In this document: positions 13,968-20,931 of the stretch, one piece after another
Layout: each line of letters starts with the position of its first letter
Numbering within the stretch: position 1 is the first letter of the stretch
Source of the DNA: a virus
Length of the DNA stretch: 37,867 bases
IMG/VR virus record: IMGVR_UViG_3300043398_000054
Coordinates: 1-37,867 of that record
Reading direction: 5' to 3' (one strand)
Position numbers and translations under genes: made by a program
The notes under the pieces: generated by a model
The model's database searches: none
Told to the model about the DNA's origin: nothing
The model's input: the letters and a program-made list of their open reading frames with translations, nothing else

Positions 13968-15623
13968 CTAAGAGGTTTCGAACACGATATCGTGGACGCC
14001 CGCTGATGGACGCCAAGGATGCTGCTGGTGCTCGGTCGGTTTCCCGACTATTTGCCCGATGCGCACAGGGGTGTCGGCAATGGCGCCAGCTCCCGAGTCG
14101 ATGTAGTCATCGGGCTGCCGCGTGGCCAGCGGGTTGAAATCCTTCATCTGGTCCCAGGTCGGGCCGTCCAACACGGACACATGGGCCCAGAGCACCTGCA
14201 TGGACAGCGGAGGCTCGAAGGCGTCAAGAATGCGCTTCTGCTTGTTGACCGTGCTGAAGTCTTCCGCCACAGCGCAGCCGGTGCCCGCCAGGAACTTGCG
14301 CAGGCGTGCGGGGACGAAGCCGCCGGGGCCGTTGGTCTCCACCACGATGCGCGGTATTTGGTACTCCAGGGCTAGCTCTTTTACGCGCAGGCACTGCGCA
14401 TCCAGATCGCCCTCCAGCCCTTCGGCAAGCTGCCAGTACAAATTCCCGGGCTGATCGGTCAGCACCAGAGAGAAAGCCGATGCATCGCTGGTGACCTTGC
14501 CCAGGGAACAGTCCCAGCGCGCGGCAGCGCCGACGATCTGCACCTTGCCCAGCATCATCACTGCTTGGCGGTTGGCGTAAGTGATGGTGGGCTTGAGGTC
14601 ATACGGCACCATGCGGGCCGGGTCGAGTCGGGTTTCGCTCACGGGCTTGGCCTCCAGTTGGTACTGGCTGTCCCAGCCATTGAGGGTGCGGGTGTCCTTA
14701 CGGCGCTGCGCAATCTCCGCACGGGTGAAGCGCTCGGGCCAGGCACAGCCGCCGCACAGGTCGATCACGGCGGTGGAGGGCTGTCGCAGCACTACGGTGC
14801 GTAGGGAGATAGTTCCCCCCGCCGGAAAGCTGGCCGCTACGGATCGTGTGTGAACCGTGTAGTCCGTGCCCTCTTCCAGAAGTCGAGAGAATTTGCCTAT
14901 GCCCACCAGCACATAGAGGCCATCCGCAGCCAGGTCAAAGTCAAACGACAGTTGCGTACGCGGCTCCGAGCTGGCCGCGTGCCGACGGACGTTGGCAAAC
15001 AACGGGATCTTGAGCACTGCGGCGCCGCCCTCGATCTGTTCTGTGTAGATCGAGTCGTGCGTGTGCGGCGTGCCGATGTAGGTTTTCTGAGCCCCTGGCA
15101 CCGCGATGTGGGTGGACTCTTCGATTTTCAGCCGTAGGTTCTGGCGCGCCTCTGGCGTCTTGATGTTCTTGGGCACCTCTACGTCATCGAAGTCGATCGC
15201 ATCGGCGCGGCTCCCGGTGGCGTTGCCGTTCACGCCCACGGCCTGCATGCTGGGGTTACGCGCATCAGTTGCACCATTCACCCAGAAGGCCTGCGCCCCG
15301 GGCTTGCTGGGCAGCATGCCACCGCACAGCGGATGCCGGCGCAGCACATTGAGCGTGTCGCGGGTGAGTTTGGTGGAGAGCGGATCATCCGCGGCCCAGA
15401 CCAGGGATCGCCACGTCCTATTGCGGTACAGCTTCCAGGCTTTGAAAACAGCGTAGATGGTGGACTTGGCCGCCCCTCGAAAGACCATCAGCACGCGCAC
15501 CGGGTCGGAGCAGTTCTCCAGCCACTGGCACATGAGCACGTGGATGTGGGGCACAGTCCAGCCCATCACCTTGGCCCACATGATGAAGAAGGCCAGGAAC
15601 GAAACGGGGCGGGGGTCAGCCAT
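13968..15623 (-). CDS. terL: Large terminase subunit
   Basis: A 551-aa packaging motor of the podovirus type. ATPase domain: a P-loop-like FRGAAKST (about residues 48-55) and Walker B-like ADAIDFDDVE (about 140). The C-terminal nuclease domain includes RWDCSLGKVTSDASAF, VVETNGPGGFVPARL and DDYIDSGAGAIAD, which supply acidic metal ligands. It packages DNA through the portal from concatemers. The gene lies after the internal virion proteins and next to the fibre gene, as in T7. Its 3' end carries a 21-bp sequence repeated near the capsid gene (14033-14053). Confidence 0.9.
   Translation of the reverse strand: MADPRPVSFLAFFIMWAKVMGWTVPHIHVLMCQWLENCSDPVRVLMVFRGAAKSTIYAVFKAWKLYRNRTWRSLVWAADDPLSTKLTRDTLNVLRRHPLCGGMLPSKPGAQAFWVNGATDARNPSMQAVGVNGNATGSRADAIDFDDVEVPKNIKTPEARQNLRLKIEESTHIAVPGAQKTYIGTPHTHDSIYTEQIEGGAAVLKIPLFANVRRHAASSEPRTQLSFDFDLAADGLYVLVGIGKFSRLLEEGTDYTVHTRSVAASFPAGGTISLRTVVLRQPSTAVIDLCGGCAWPERFTRAEIAQRRKDTRTLNGWDSQYQLEAKPVSETRLDPARMVPYDLKPTITYANRQAVMMLGKVQIVGAAARWDCSLGKVTSDASAFSLVLTDQPGNLYWQLAEGLEGDLDAQCLRVKELALEYQIPRIVVETNGPGGFVPARLRKFLAGTGCAVAEDFSTVNKQKRILDAFEPPLSMQVLWAHVSVLDGPTWDQMKDFNPLATRQPDDYIDSGAGAIADTPVRIGQIVGKPTEHQQHPWRPSAGVHDIVFETS
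14033..14053. repeat. 21-bp repeat with hairpin, copy 1
   Basis: Identical to 28490-28510. The centre GTCGG-TTTC-CCGAC makes a 5-bp hairpin; on the minus strand the loop is GAAA, a GNRA-type tetraloop. This copy is inside the large terminase gene, where it encodes IVGKPTE. Confidence 0.8.
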
Positions 15624-15626
15624 GCG

Positions 15627-16025
15627 TCAGGCCTTCTTGTGCACGTGCTTGTCGAAAGCCTCTTTGCGCGCGCCGCGCTGCACCTGGTCAAGCAGCCGGG
15701 CGGCTTCCTTCTCAGCAGCGGCCACCTCCCTATCCAGATCAGTTTCACCGTCAGCAGGTGCTGCAGGTGATCCGTCTGGGGTCGGTAGATCCACCGGCAC
15801 GGAGCGCTCGCGAATCACCTGCACCAAATTGAAAATGCGCTGTGCGCACGCCAACGTGGCCACCGCGTCCTTCTTGCACCAGTAGCGGTCCCCGCGGGTG
15901 GTTTTCTCCATGTTGGCCGGCTCGATCCCGTGGCCGGGCCACTTGGCTGGGTCGCTCTCCGCCAGGAAGATGTCCACCAGCTGCTCACCACGCGCCTGCA
16001 GCGCTTCGAATTGGTCTTGCCGCAT
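15627..16025 (-). CDS. terS: Small terminase subunit (likely)
   Basis: A 132-aa protein immediately upstream of the large terminase gene (3-bp gap), with AGGAGC before its ATG. It begins MRQDQFEALQARGEQLVDIF, has a middle region DRYWCKKDAVATLACAQRIF and a charged helical C-terminus. This is normal for a small terminase that recognises phage DNA, but no definite HTH is visible, so the call rests on position, size and the helical profile. Confidence 0.7.
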   Translation of the reverse strand: MRQDQFEALQARGEQLVDIFLAESDPAKWPGHGIEPANMEKTTRGDRYWCKKDAVATLACAQRIFNLVQVIRERSVPVDLPTPDGSPAAPADGETDLDREVAAAEKEAARLLDQVQRGARKEAFDKHVHKKA

Positions 16026-16045
16026 AAGTTAATAGCTCCTAAAAT
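16017..16045 (+). promoter_or_regulatory. Plus-strand sigma70-like promoter against the late operon
   Basis: TTGCCG (16017-16022), a 17-bp spacer, and TAAAAT (16040-16045, 5/6 to TATAAT). It faces opposite to all neighbouring genes and lies upstream of a perfect plus-strand terminator at 16113-16136. Predicted start near 16052. Confidence 0.5.
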
Positions 16046-16051
16046 GGCCAG

Positions 16052-16136
16052 GCAGGAAGCCGTGTTTGGCCGGATGAAATAAGCCGACGAGCCGCCATAG
16101 ACACTGTATGAGAGCCAGCAGAAATGCTGGCTTTTT
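16052..16136 (+). ncRNA. Candidate small RNA antisense to the late operon
   Basis: The region between the promoter at 16017-16045 and the terminator ending at 16136 would give an RNA of about 85 nt. The only early AUG in it reads AUG-AAA-UAA, so it appears non-coding. It occupies the gap between two minus-strand genes (16026-16135), the longest gap in this part of the late operon, and overlaps the leader of the small-terminase message only at its start. No known RNA family is recognised. Confidence 0.45.
16113..16136 (+). terminator. Plus-strand intrinsic terminator
   Basis: Perfect 8-bp stem AGCCAGCA (16113-16120) / TGCTGGCT (16125-16132) with GAAA loop, followed by Ts on the plus strand only. 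On the minus strand the hairpin is not followed by a T tract. It therefore ends a plus-strand transcript, although all adjacent large genes are on the minus strand. Confidence 0.8.
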
Positions 16137-18655
16137 CATTGGCCCACCGCATTGCTGAGATCGGGGGCCCGCGATGGCATGGCGTCTGCCGGATCCCACC
16201 AGTAACCCTGTGACCAGTCCTTCTGAGCGCGCTGTTTCATGCGGGCCAGATAGCCGGGGTTCAACGCTTCTTGTGCAGAGAACAGGAACCAGTGTTCATA
16301 GGCACCGCGCAGCCACCAGAGATTGGCATATGGCAGTTGGGAGTTCGTCCACCGCGCTGCCTCGGCACCGAAATGGGTGTCCTTCCCCTTTGCAGCCTCC
16401 CAGGCATTGGTCACCACCAGATCACCCGCAAGCCCAGCCACAGCGCCAGCGGCCGGGCCCAGCACTGTGCCAATCCCTTGCTCCGCTGAGCTGGTGCGCT
16501 GCTCGGTCGGATCTTTGAAAAGCAGATCGCCAAGATAGCCAGCACCACCACCCTGCGCTACGGCGCGCATCCAGAACTTGGACTGTGTGAGGTCGTAGGG
16601 GTCTTTGCCCTGCACCAGCGCCTTGTTCTGCAGCACCACGGCGCCCAGCATCATGAGCGTGAGGTTCAGCCCAGCGATGGCGGCCACCTTGTTCAGTGCG
16701 CCGCCGGCCTCGCTTTTGGCACCGTAGCCGCTCGGAGCGCCTTCCAGGCCTTGGGGCGTCTCCATCACCCGGCGCCAGTGGCGCGTCAGCATCGCAATGG
16801 GGAAGCTCTTGAACTGAGTGAAGCTGCGCATGGCTTCACCGCTGATGGTCCCGGTGGGCATGCCGCCGCCGGTCACGATGGCACGGGTGGCCAGGTCAGG
16901 ATTGACCACGGCAAATTGCCCCTCGTCCACCGTGAATGCTAGTATTTTTGTAGCTACTTGCGCAGCATCCGCGTGGCCGGTGGCTTTGATAGCTTCCGGC
17001 GTCAGATACTCGCCGCCCTGGTGCGCGGTGGGCTTGGCCTGGTTCACCACCGCCCAGTCCGCCTCGGTGATGCCCTTGCGCTGCAGCAGGTACCGGTCCC
17101 ACTCGGTGAGCTTGCCCCACTCGGTTTTCCCCATCTTGGCCATGCCGCCCATCATGGTCATGGAGAAGGCATTGCGCAGGCCGTCCGTCCAGGCGTTCAT
17201 CAGGGAAAGTTTCATCACGCTGCCCGCCACCCGCCCGGTAAGGCTGTGCGTCATGTGGTCGCCGGTCCAGCGGTTCAGCGTGGAAGACAAGGTTTCACCG
17301 ATGACACCGTGGGCGGTGAGGAAGTCGCGCGTGTCGCCGTCAAACTGCTTGCCGATGTTGCGCAGCATGTCGAAGTAAGGCAGCTTGTTGTAGTGCAGCG
17401 TGGAGGCGATGGTGGCCATGTCCGTGGTGCTGGAGAGCACCGCGCCGCCCAGCTTGGCCGCGGTCTGGATGTTGCGCAGGTCTTGCCCGATCTGGGCCAC
17501 CACGCGGTTCTGCGCGCTGGTCTTGCCGCTGATCAGGTTCCAATAGGCCTCCGGCTGGTTGCCGGCGCTGCGGCTTGCCATGGTGCCCACACCGTCCTCG
17601 CGCTGGGCGATGTCCTGCTGCAGCTTGAATTGCTGCTCGGGGTTGGGTCCGTAGCGCTCCACCAGGCCCGTGTCCCGCGCCATGTGCCCCACGTGCCCCA
17701 CCATGGCGTCATACAGCGATCCCTGCCCAAACTCGCCCATGTAGGCCATCCAGGCATCGCCGTCCTTGAAGTGCAGCACCCGGGCATCGCTGCCAGCGTT
17801 GGCCTTGGCGCCCGTGCCCTTGAACTGGCCCGGCTGGGTTTTGTTCAGCCCACCGGTGGCAATGGTGTCGTGGGCCCCCTCCAACATGGCCAGCACGTCC
17901 GCATCCTTCATCAGGCTGCCGTCTGTGTTCACGTACTGCTCACGGTCCAGCAGCGGCAACACCTTGGCCGCCCAGTCCTTGGGGCCGGCCTCCAGCACTC
18001 GCACGGCATCGTGGGCCTGGGACAGGTAGCCATATCCCAGTTTCCCAACATCGCCGCCGGCCGCGTTGAAGCGTAGGCGCATGGATTCTATGGTTTGGAG
18101 CCAGGCCTTGGCCGCTGCCACCGCCGCCTTGTTGCCGGTGTGGCCGTCCGCCAGTTTGAACACTTCGCGCACCACGTCCCGCGTGGTCACCGGGTTGTCC
18201 AGATCAAAGATGCGCATGCCCAGATTGCGCAGCAGGCCGGTGCCATCCTTGTTGCTGGCGGCGTCCATCAGGTCAGTGAGTCCAGAGATCGCATCGTTGC
18301 GCACCGCGTCGATGTACTGCCCAGTTTGCTCGATGTCGCGAATCAGGCCCTGCGAGCGGGTGAGGTCGCCCAGCGCGGCGGCGTCCTTCACGCGGGCGTC
18401 GGTCTCCGCTGTGCGCAGCACCTGCAAGGTGGCGCGGTATTCCTTGAGCGCCGCCTGGGCCTGCACGTCCTCCATGGCCGCAATGGCCGCCTCGGTCACA
18501 CGCTGGTCACGGGACAGCCCCTGCCAGCGCTGTCGGTCCTGACGGGCCAGTTCGCGCATCTTGGCGCTGATGGCGTCATCAATGGCCTGGATCTTGGCAG
18601 CGCTGAGTGGCTTGCCAGCCGCGGCAATCACGGCTTTAATGCAGTTCGAATTCAT
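16136..18655 (-). CDS. Large internal/ejection virion protein
   Basis: An 839-aa protein in the T7 gp16 position (last structural gene before the terminases). The ATG at 18655 is preferred over the TTG at 18661. The N-terminal half is helical and charged (DRQRWQGLSRDQRVTEAAI). The central part has MGEFGQGSLYDAMVGHVGHM and VERYGPNPEQQFKL. Later come amphipathic membrane-active stretches (LNLTLMMLGAVVL; AGAVAGLAGDLVV). Such proteins are stored in the capsid and ejected to form the DNA conduit through the cell envelope. I see no obvious lytic transglycosylase motif, unlike T7 gp16. A comamonad-type repeat fragment lies within it (16935-16975). Confidence 0.82.
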   Translation of the reverse strand: MNSNCIKAVIAAAGKPLSAAKIQAIDDAISAKMRELARQDRQRWQGLSRDQRVTEAAIAAMEDVQAQAALKEYRATLQVLRTAETDARVKDAAALGDLTRSQGLIRDIEQTGQYIDAVRNDAISGLTDLMDAASNKDGTGLLRNLGMRIFDLDNPVTTRDVVREVFKLADGHTGNKAAVAAAKAWLQTIESMRLRFNAAGGDVGKLGYGYLSQAHDAVRVLEAGPKDWAAKVLPLLDREQYVNTDGSLMKDADVLAMLEGAHDTIATGGLNKTQPGQFKGTGAKANAGSDARVLHFKDGDAWMAYMGEFGQGSLYDAMVGHVGHMARDTGLVERYGPNPEQQFKLQQDIAQREDGVGTMASRSAGNQPEAYWNLISGKTSAQNRVVAQIGQDLRNIQTAAKLGGAVLSSTTDMATIASTLHYNKLPYFDMLRNIGKQFDGDTRDFLTAHGVIGETLSSTLNRWTGDHMTHSLTGRVAGSVMKLSLMNAWTDGLRNAFSMTMMGGMAKMGKTEWGKLTEWDRYLLQRKGITEADWAVVNQAKPTAHQGGEYLTPEAIKATGHADAAQVATKILAFTVDEGQFAVVNPDLATRAIVTGGGMPTGTISGEAMRSFTQFKSFPIAMLTRHWRRVMETPQGLEGAPSGYGAKSEAGGALNKVAAIAGLNLTLMMLGAVVLQNKALVQGKDPYDLTQSKFWMRAVAQGGGAGYLGDLLFKDPTEQRTSSAEQGIGTVLGPAAGAVAGLAGDLVVTNAWEAAKGKDTHFGAEAARWTNSQLPYANLWWLRGAYEHWFLFSAQEALNPGYLARMKQRAQKDWSQGYWWDPADAMPSRAPDLSNAVGQ
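16935..16975. repeat. Degenerate ATAGCTGC-type palindromic repeat, copy in virion gene
   Basis: AATGCTAGTATTTTTGTAGC followed by TACTTGCGCAGCATCCGCG resembles copies at 32765-32820 and 36929-36978. It is locally AT-rich within GC-rich coding sequence and encodes ATKILAFTV. It is the weakest of the three copies. Confidence 0.4.
18612..18640 (+). promoter_or_regulatory. Plus-strand sigma70 promoter for antisense membrane gene
   Basis: TTGCCA (18612-18617, 5/6 to consensus), exactly 17 bp, then TTTAAT (18635-18640, 5/6). The start would be near 18647, about 7 nt before the ATG at 18654. It is embedded in the first codons of the opposite-strand ejection-protein gene. Confidence 0.65.
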
Positions 18656-18839
18656 GGACAAGTTCTTTCTTTTCTGGTTCTACATCGCGTGCATGCTGGG
18701 GATGGTCTTCTTGATCACCTGCGGCCTGTTCGGGGGCGTGCGCCCGGCGTGGCGGTACATGCGCACGCTGGTGAAGCACATCGCCTTTCTGGCAGCTGCT
18801 GGCACGGTGGTGGCCTTTGCCATCACATCGTTCCTGTAG
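18654..18839 (+). CDS. Antisense two-helix membrane protein (moron candidate)
   Basis: A 61-aa protein on the strand opposite to the surrounding late genes. It fills the 167-bp gap between two minus-strand genes and ends 17 bp inside the downstream one. It has two clear membrane helices (about residues 4-25 and 41-60) with a basic Arg-rich loop between them (RPAWRYMRTLVK). Its ATG and the ATG of the minus-strand virion gene share one CATG palindrome (18653-18656). A consensus-like promoter lies just upstream, and the short leader leaves no Shine-Dalgarno. It is independently transcribed and probably active in lysogens, so lysogenic conversion or superinfection exclusion is a reasonable guess. 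No family recognised. Confidence 0.65.
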   Translation: MDKFFLFWFYIACMLGMVFLITCGLFGGVRPAWRYMRTLVKHIAFLAAAGTVVAFAITSFL

Positions 18840-20931
18840 ACAGCGCGCAATTCGCCGCCACTTCCAGTAGCCCGGCATCCTGGGCGCCCAGCTCGGTGTC
18901 GGTGCCCTCCATGGACTCCCGGCGAATACGCTCCAGCTCCTGTTTCACCGTGATGGGTTTGCCATCGGCGTCCTGGCCCACCACCATGTCCGGGTTGGTG
19001 CGCTCGATTTCCTCGGCACGGGACAGCACGGACTTGACGCCGGGGGCCAATTTGCGGGTTTCCCCTGCCCCCGGTACAATGGAAGCATCGGAGGCCCCCA
19101 TGAAACTGCCAGCATTTGGACCCAAAGCCGAACTACTCGATGTAGAAGGCGTCCCTGTATCGCTGTACCCCGATTGCCCAGGCGTCAAGTTTTCGATGGC
19201 CTGGGACACTGATCCCCCCCGCGTTTTTCCGTCAGACTCAGCAGCGCGCAATGGCACGTTGGTCAACCGTGAATATTTCGATGCGTTGGTGTCGTTTACA
19301 CGCGGCGAAATGGATTCAGCAACATTTGCCGCCTTGCCGGTGGTGTCCGATCCAGTTGCAAAATCCCGGTTTGCATCAGCCCAAGCCGCTTCGTAAATAG
19401 CTTGCTGGCGGCCCTGCAGGTCGCTGACCTTTGCTGCCACATCTGCTGGCATTTCTTTCCCATCCCACTCGCGCCGCAAGGTTTCCACCTGTTTGTACAG
19501 CGGGTGAGCCTCCTTCTTCGCGGCCAGCATGCCGGGCACATTCACCTGAATCTCTGCCACGTGCCCATCGATCAGCACATTGAACTTGGCATCACGGTAG
19601 CCACCAATGGACTGTTCATTCAGGCCCAGAAGGTTGCGTCCGCTGCCAGGCACCACGTCATACCGCGCCATCACTTCCGCCACGGCCTTCTGCGCCGCTT
19701 CGGCTGAGTCCACCACCAGAGTGGCGCGCACCAAGTCTTTGATCTTGGTCGGGTCGCCGGCATAGTCGCCCACCACCTTGTCCACGGCGCGGTCCACGCC
19801 TTTGAGCTCGGCCAGCTTGACCGTGCCACCCACCGTGTCGGCGATGGCGCGCGCAGTGCTGTCGAATACCGGCTTCACCTGCTCGGCTTTGTTGTACATG
19901 TCCACCATGCCCTGGCGGCGATCCTCGGGCAGGCGCTGCACGTGTTCATTGGCAACGTCGGGCAACGGTCGCTTGGGCTGCACCAGCTTCACCGCTTCGG
20001 CTGGCGGTGTGGCCTCGCGCACGTCCTGCGCCAAGGTGAGGTTGTGGGTCATCACAGCGTCAGCCCGCTCTGGCGTCAGGCCTGCAACTTCCGGTTTTGC
20101 CACCGGCTTTGCGCCGCCCTTGCCTGCGCGCGCGCCGTACATGGCATGTGCTGCGAAGCCAGCGGGCACCAGCGAGGCCACCGCCAGGCCCGTGATATCG
20201 AGGGGGTCATACGACTGCGCCAGGTCGGCATAGTTCGCGTTCTCCAAAACCTTGCGGGTGGCGGCCTGCTGGGCGACAAAAGCGCCCGGTCCACCCACCG
20301 CCCACAGTCCCACAGTTTTGGCCACGGAGCCAGGCGCCGCTACTGGCAGCAGCACACCGGCTGCCGCCGCACCGCCAGCCACGGCCCCTACCTTTGTACG
20401 TGTGTTCTTGTCTACGCCCTGCTGCGCCAGATCGTCAGCAGTCTGCATGCCCTCGTCCACCGCCAACATGGCTGCACCGGGCGCCGCTCCGCCAGTGGCG
20501 GTGTACCCCACAGCCTTAGTGACAAAGCGGGTCAGGTCGAAAGTGAGCGTTTCAGCCAAGCTCGCCGTAGCCGGATCAGGTCGGTAGTTGCGCGCCACAT
20601 TACGGAAGGATGTGCCCACGCCCGAAGTGGTATCAATTCCCTCCGCTGCGATCTTTGCCCGCTGTAGCTCTGCCTCTCGTTTCTCGGCATCGCTGCGCAC
20701 CGAGAACATGCCGCCAGCGCTGGAGGTTCCATACGCGGATTCAACCTGTGCGGCGCCCTTCACGCTGTCGGCCCAGCTGCCCGCCACCTCTGCGGTTCCT
20801 GCAGCCACTGCGCGCAAGGGGGCACTCCAGCCGTTCCATTTAGCCGCAGGCTTTGGCTTCACGGGCGGCATGCTGGCCAGGTTGTCGAGTGCCTGGTCTG
20901 TGTCCTGTTGGTAGAGATCACCCAGCATCAT
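18823..20931 (-). CDS. Virion protein with RelA/SpoT-like domain
   Basis: A 702-aa protein between two large internal virion proteins. The N-terminal part contains Ala/Gly-rich hydrophobic stretches (about 130-260) of possible membrane-inserting type. Residues 365-500 resemble the nucleotidyltransferase fold of RelA/SpoT synthetases: Asp399 in KIKDLVRATLVV, Gly444-Tyr-Arg (GGYRDAKFNVLI), Glu460 in AEIQVNVP, and His476 in HPLYKQ. Residues 512-611 are Ser/Thr/Gly-rich and lie opposite a plus-strand gene (19100-19396). The C-terminal 90 residues are helical (VLSRAEEIERTNPDMVVG). If ejected with DNA like its neighbours, it could carry an enzymatic domain into the cell. Activity is inference; a purely structural use of the fold is possible. 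Confidence 0.75.
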   Translation of the reverse strand: MMLGDLYQQDTDQALDNLASMPPVKPKPAAKWNGWSAPLRAVAAGTAEVAGSWADSVKGAAQVESAYGTSSAGGMFSVRSDAEKREAELQRAKIAAEGIDTTSGVGTSFRNVARNYRPDPATASLAETLTFDLTRFVTKAVGYTATGGAAPGAAMLAVDEGMQTADDLAQQGVDKNTRTKVGAVAGGAAAAGVLLPVAAPGSVAKTVGLWAVGGPGAFVAQQAATRKVLENANYADLAQSYDPLDITGLAVASLVPAGFAAHAMYGARAGKGGAKPVAKPEVAGLTPERADAVMTHNLTLAQDVREATPPAEAVKLVQPKRPLPDVANEHVQRLPEDRRQGMVDMYNKAEQVKPVFDSTARAIADTVGGTVKLAELKGVDRAVDKVVGDYAGDPTKIKDLVRATLVVDSAEAAQKAVAEVMARYDVVPGSGRNLLGLNEQSIGGYRDAKFNVLIDGHVAEIQVNVPGMLAAKKEAHPLYKQVETLRREWDGKEMPADVAAKVSDLQGRQQAIYEAAWADANRDFATGSDTTGKAANVAESISPRVNDTNASKYSRLTNVPLRAAESDGKTRGGSVSQAIENLTPGQSGYSDTGTPSTSSSSALGPNAGSFMGASDASIVPGAGETRKLAPGVKSVLSRAEEIERTNPDMVVGQDADGKPITVKQELERIRRESMEGTDTELGAQDAGLLEVAANCALSTGTM
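19052..19080 (+). promoter_or_regulatory. Plus-strand promoter for embedded gene
   Basis: TTGCGG (19052-19057), 17-bp spacer, TACAAT (19075-19080, 5/6). The predicted start is near 19087, giving a 13-nt leader that contains the GGAGG ribosome binding site at 19090-19094. Confidence 0.6.
19100..19396 (+). CDS. 98-aa protein embedded antisense in a virion gene
   Basis: Plus-strand gene fully inside the minus-strand 702-aa virion gene. The ATG at 19100 has GGAGG 5 bp upstream and a promoter at 19052-19080, better signals than many phage genes. The product begins MKLPAFGPKAELLDVEGVPV, has mixed strand/helix character (PGVKFSMAWDTDPPRVF; NREYFDALVSFTRGEMDSAT) and no membrane segment. The opposite-strand translation here is low-complexity, as expected when one frame is under selection and the other is overprinted. 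The stretch looks less GC-rich than its flanks. Function unknown; a lysogeny-expressed moron is the best guess. Confidence 0.6.
   Translation: MKLPAFGPKAELLDVEGVPVSLYPDCPGVKFSMAWDTDPPRVFPSDSAARNGTLVNREYFDALVSFTRGEMDSATFAALPVVSDPVAKSRFASAQAAS

Noticed and set aside
16958-18076. Long plus-strand open frame (372 codons) opposite the ejection protein gene
   Set aside because: Its composition is a typical Ala/His/Val/Gly antisense shadow of GC-rich coding DNA. No promoter or ribosome binding site was seen, and the minus-strand frame is a coherent virion protein.
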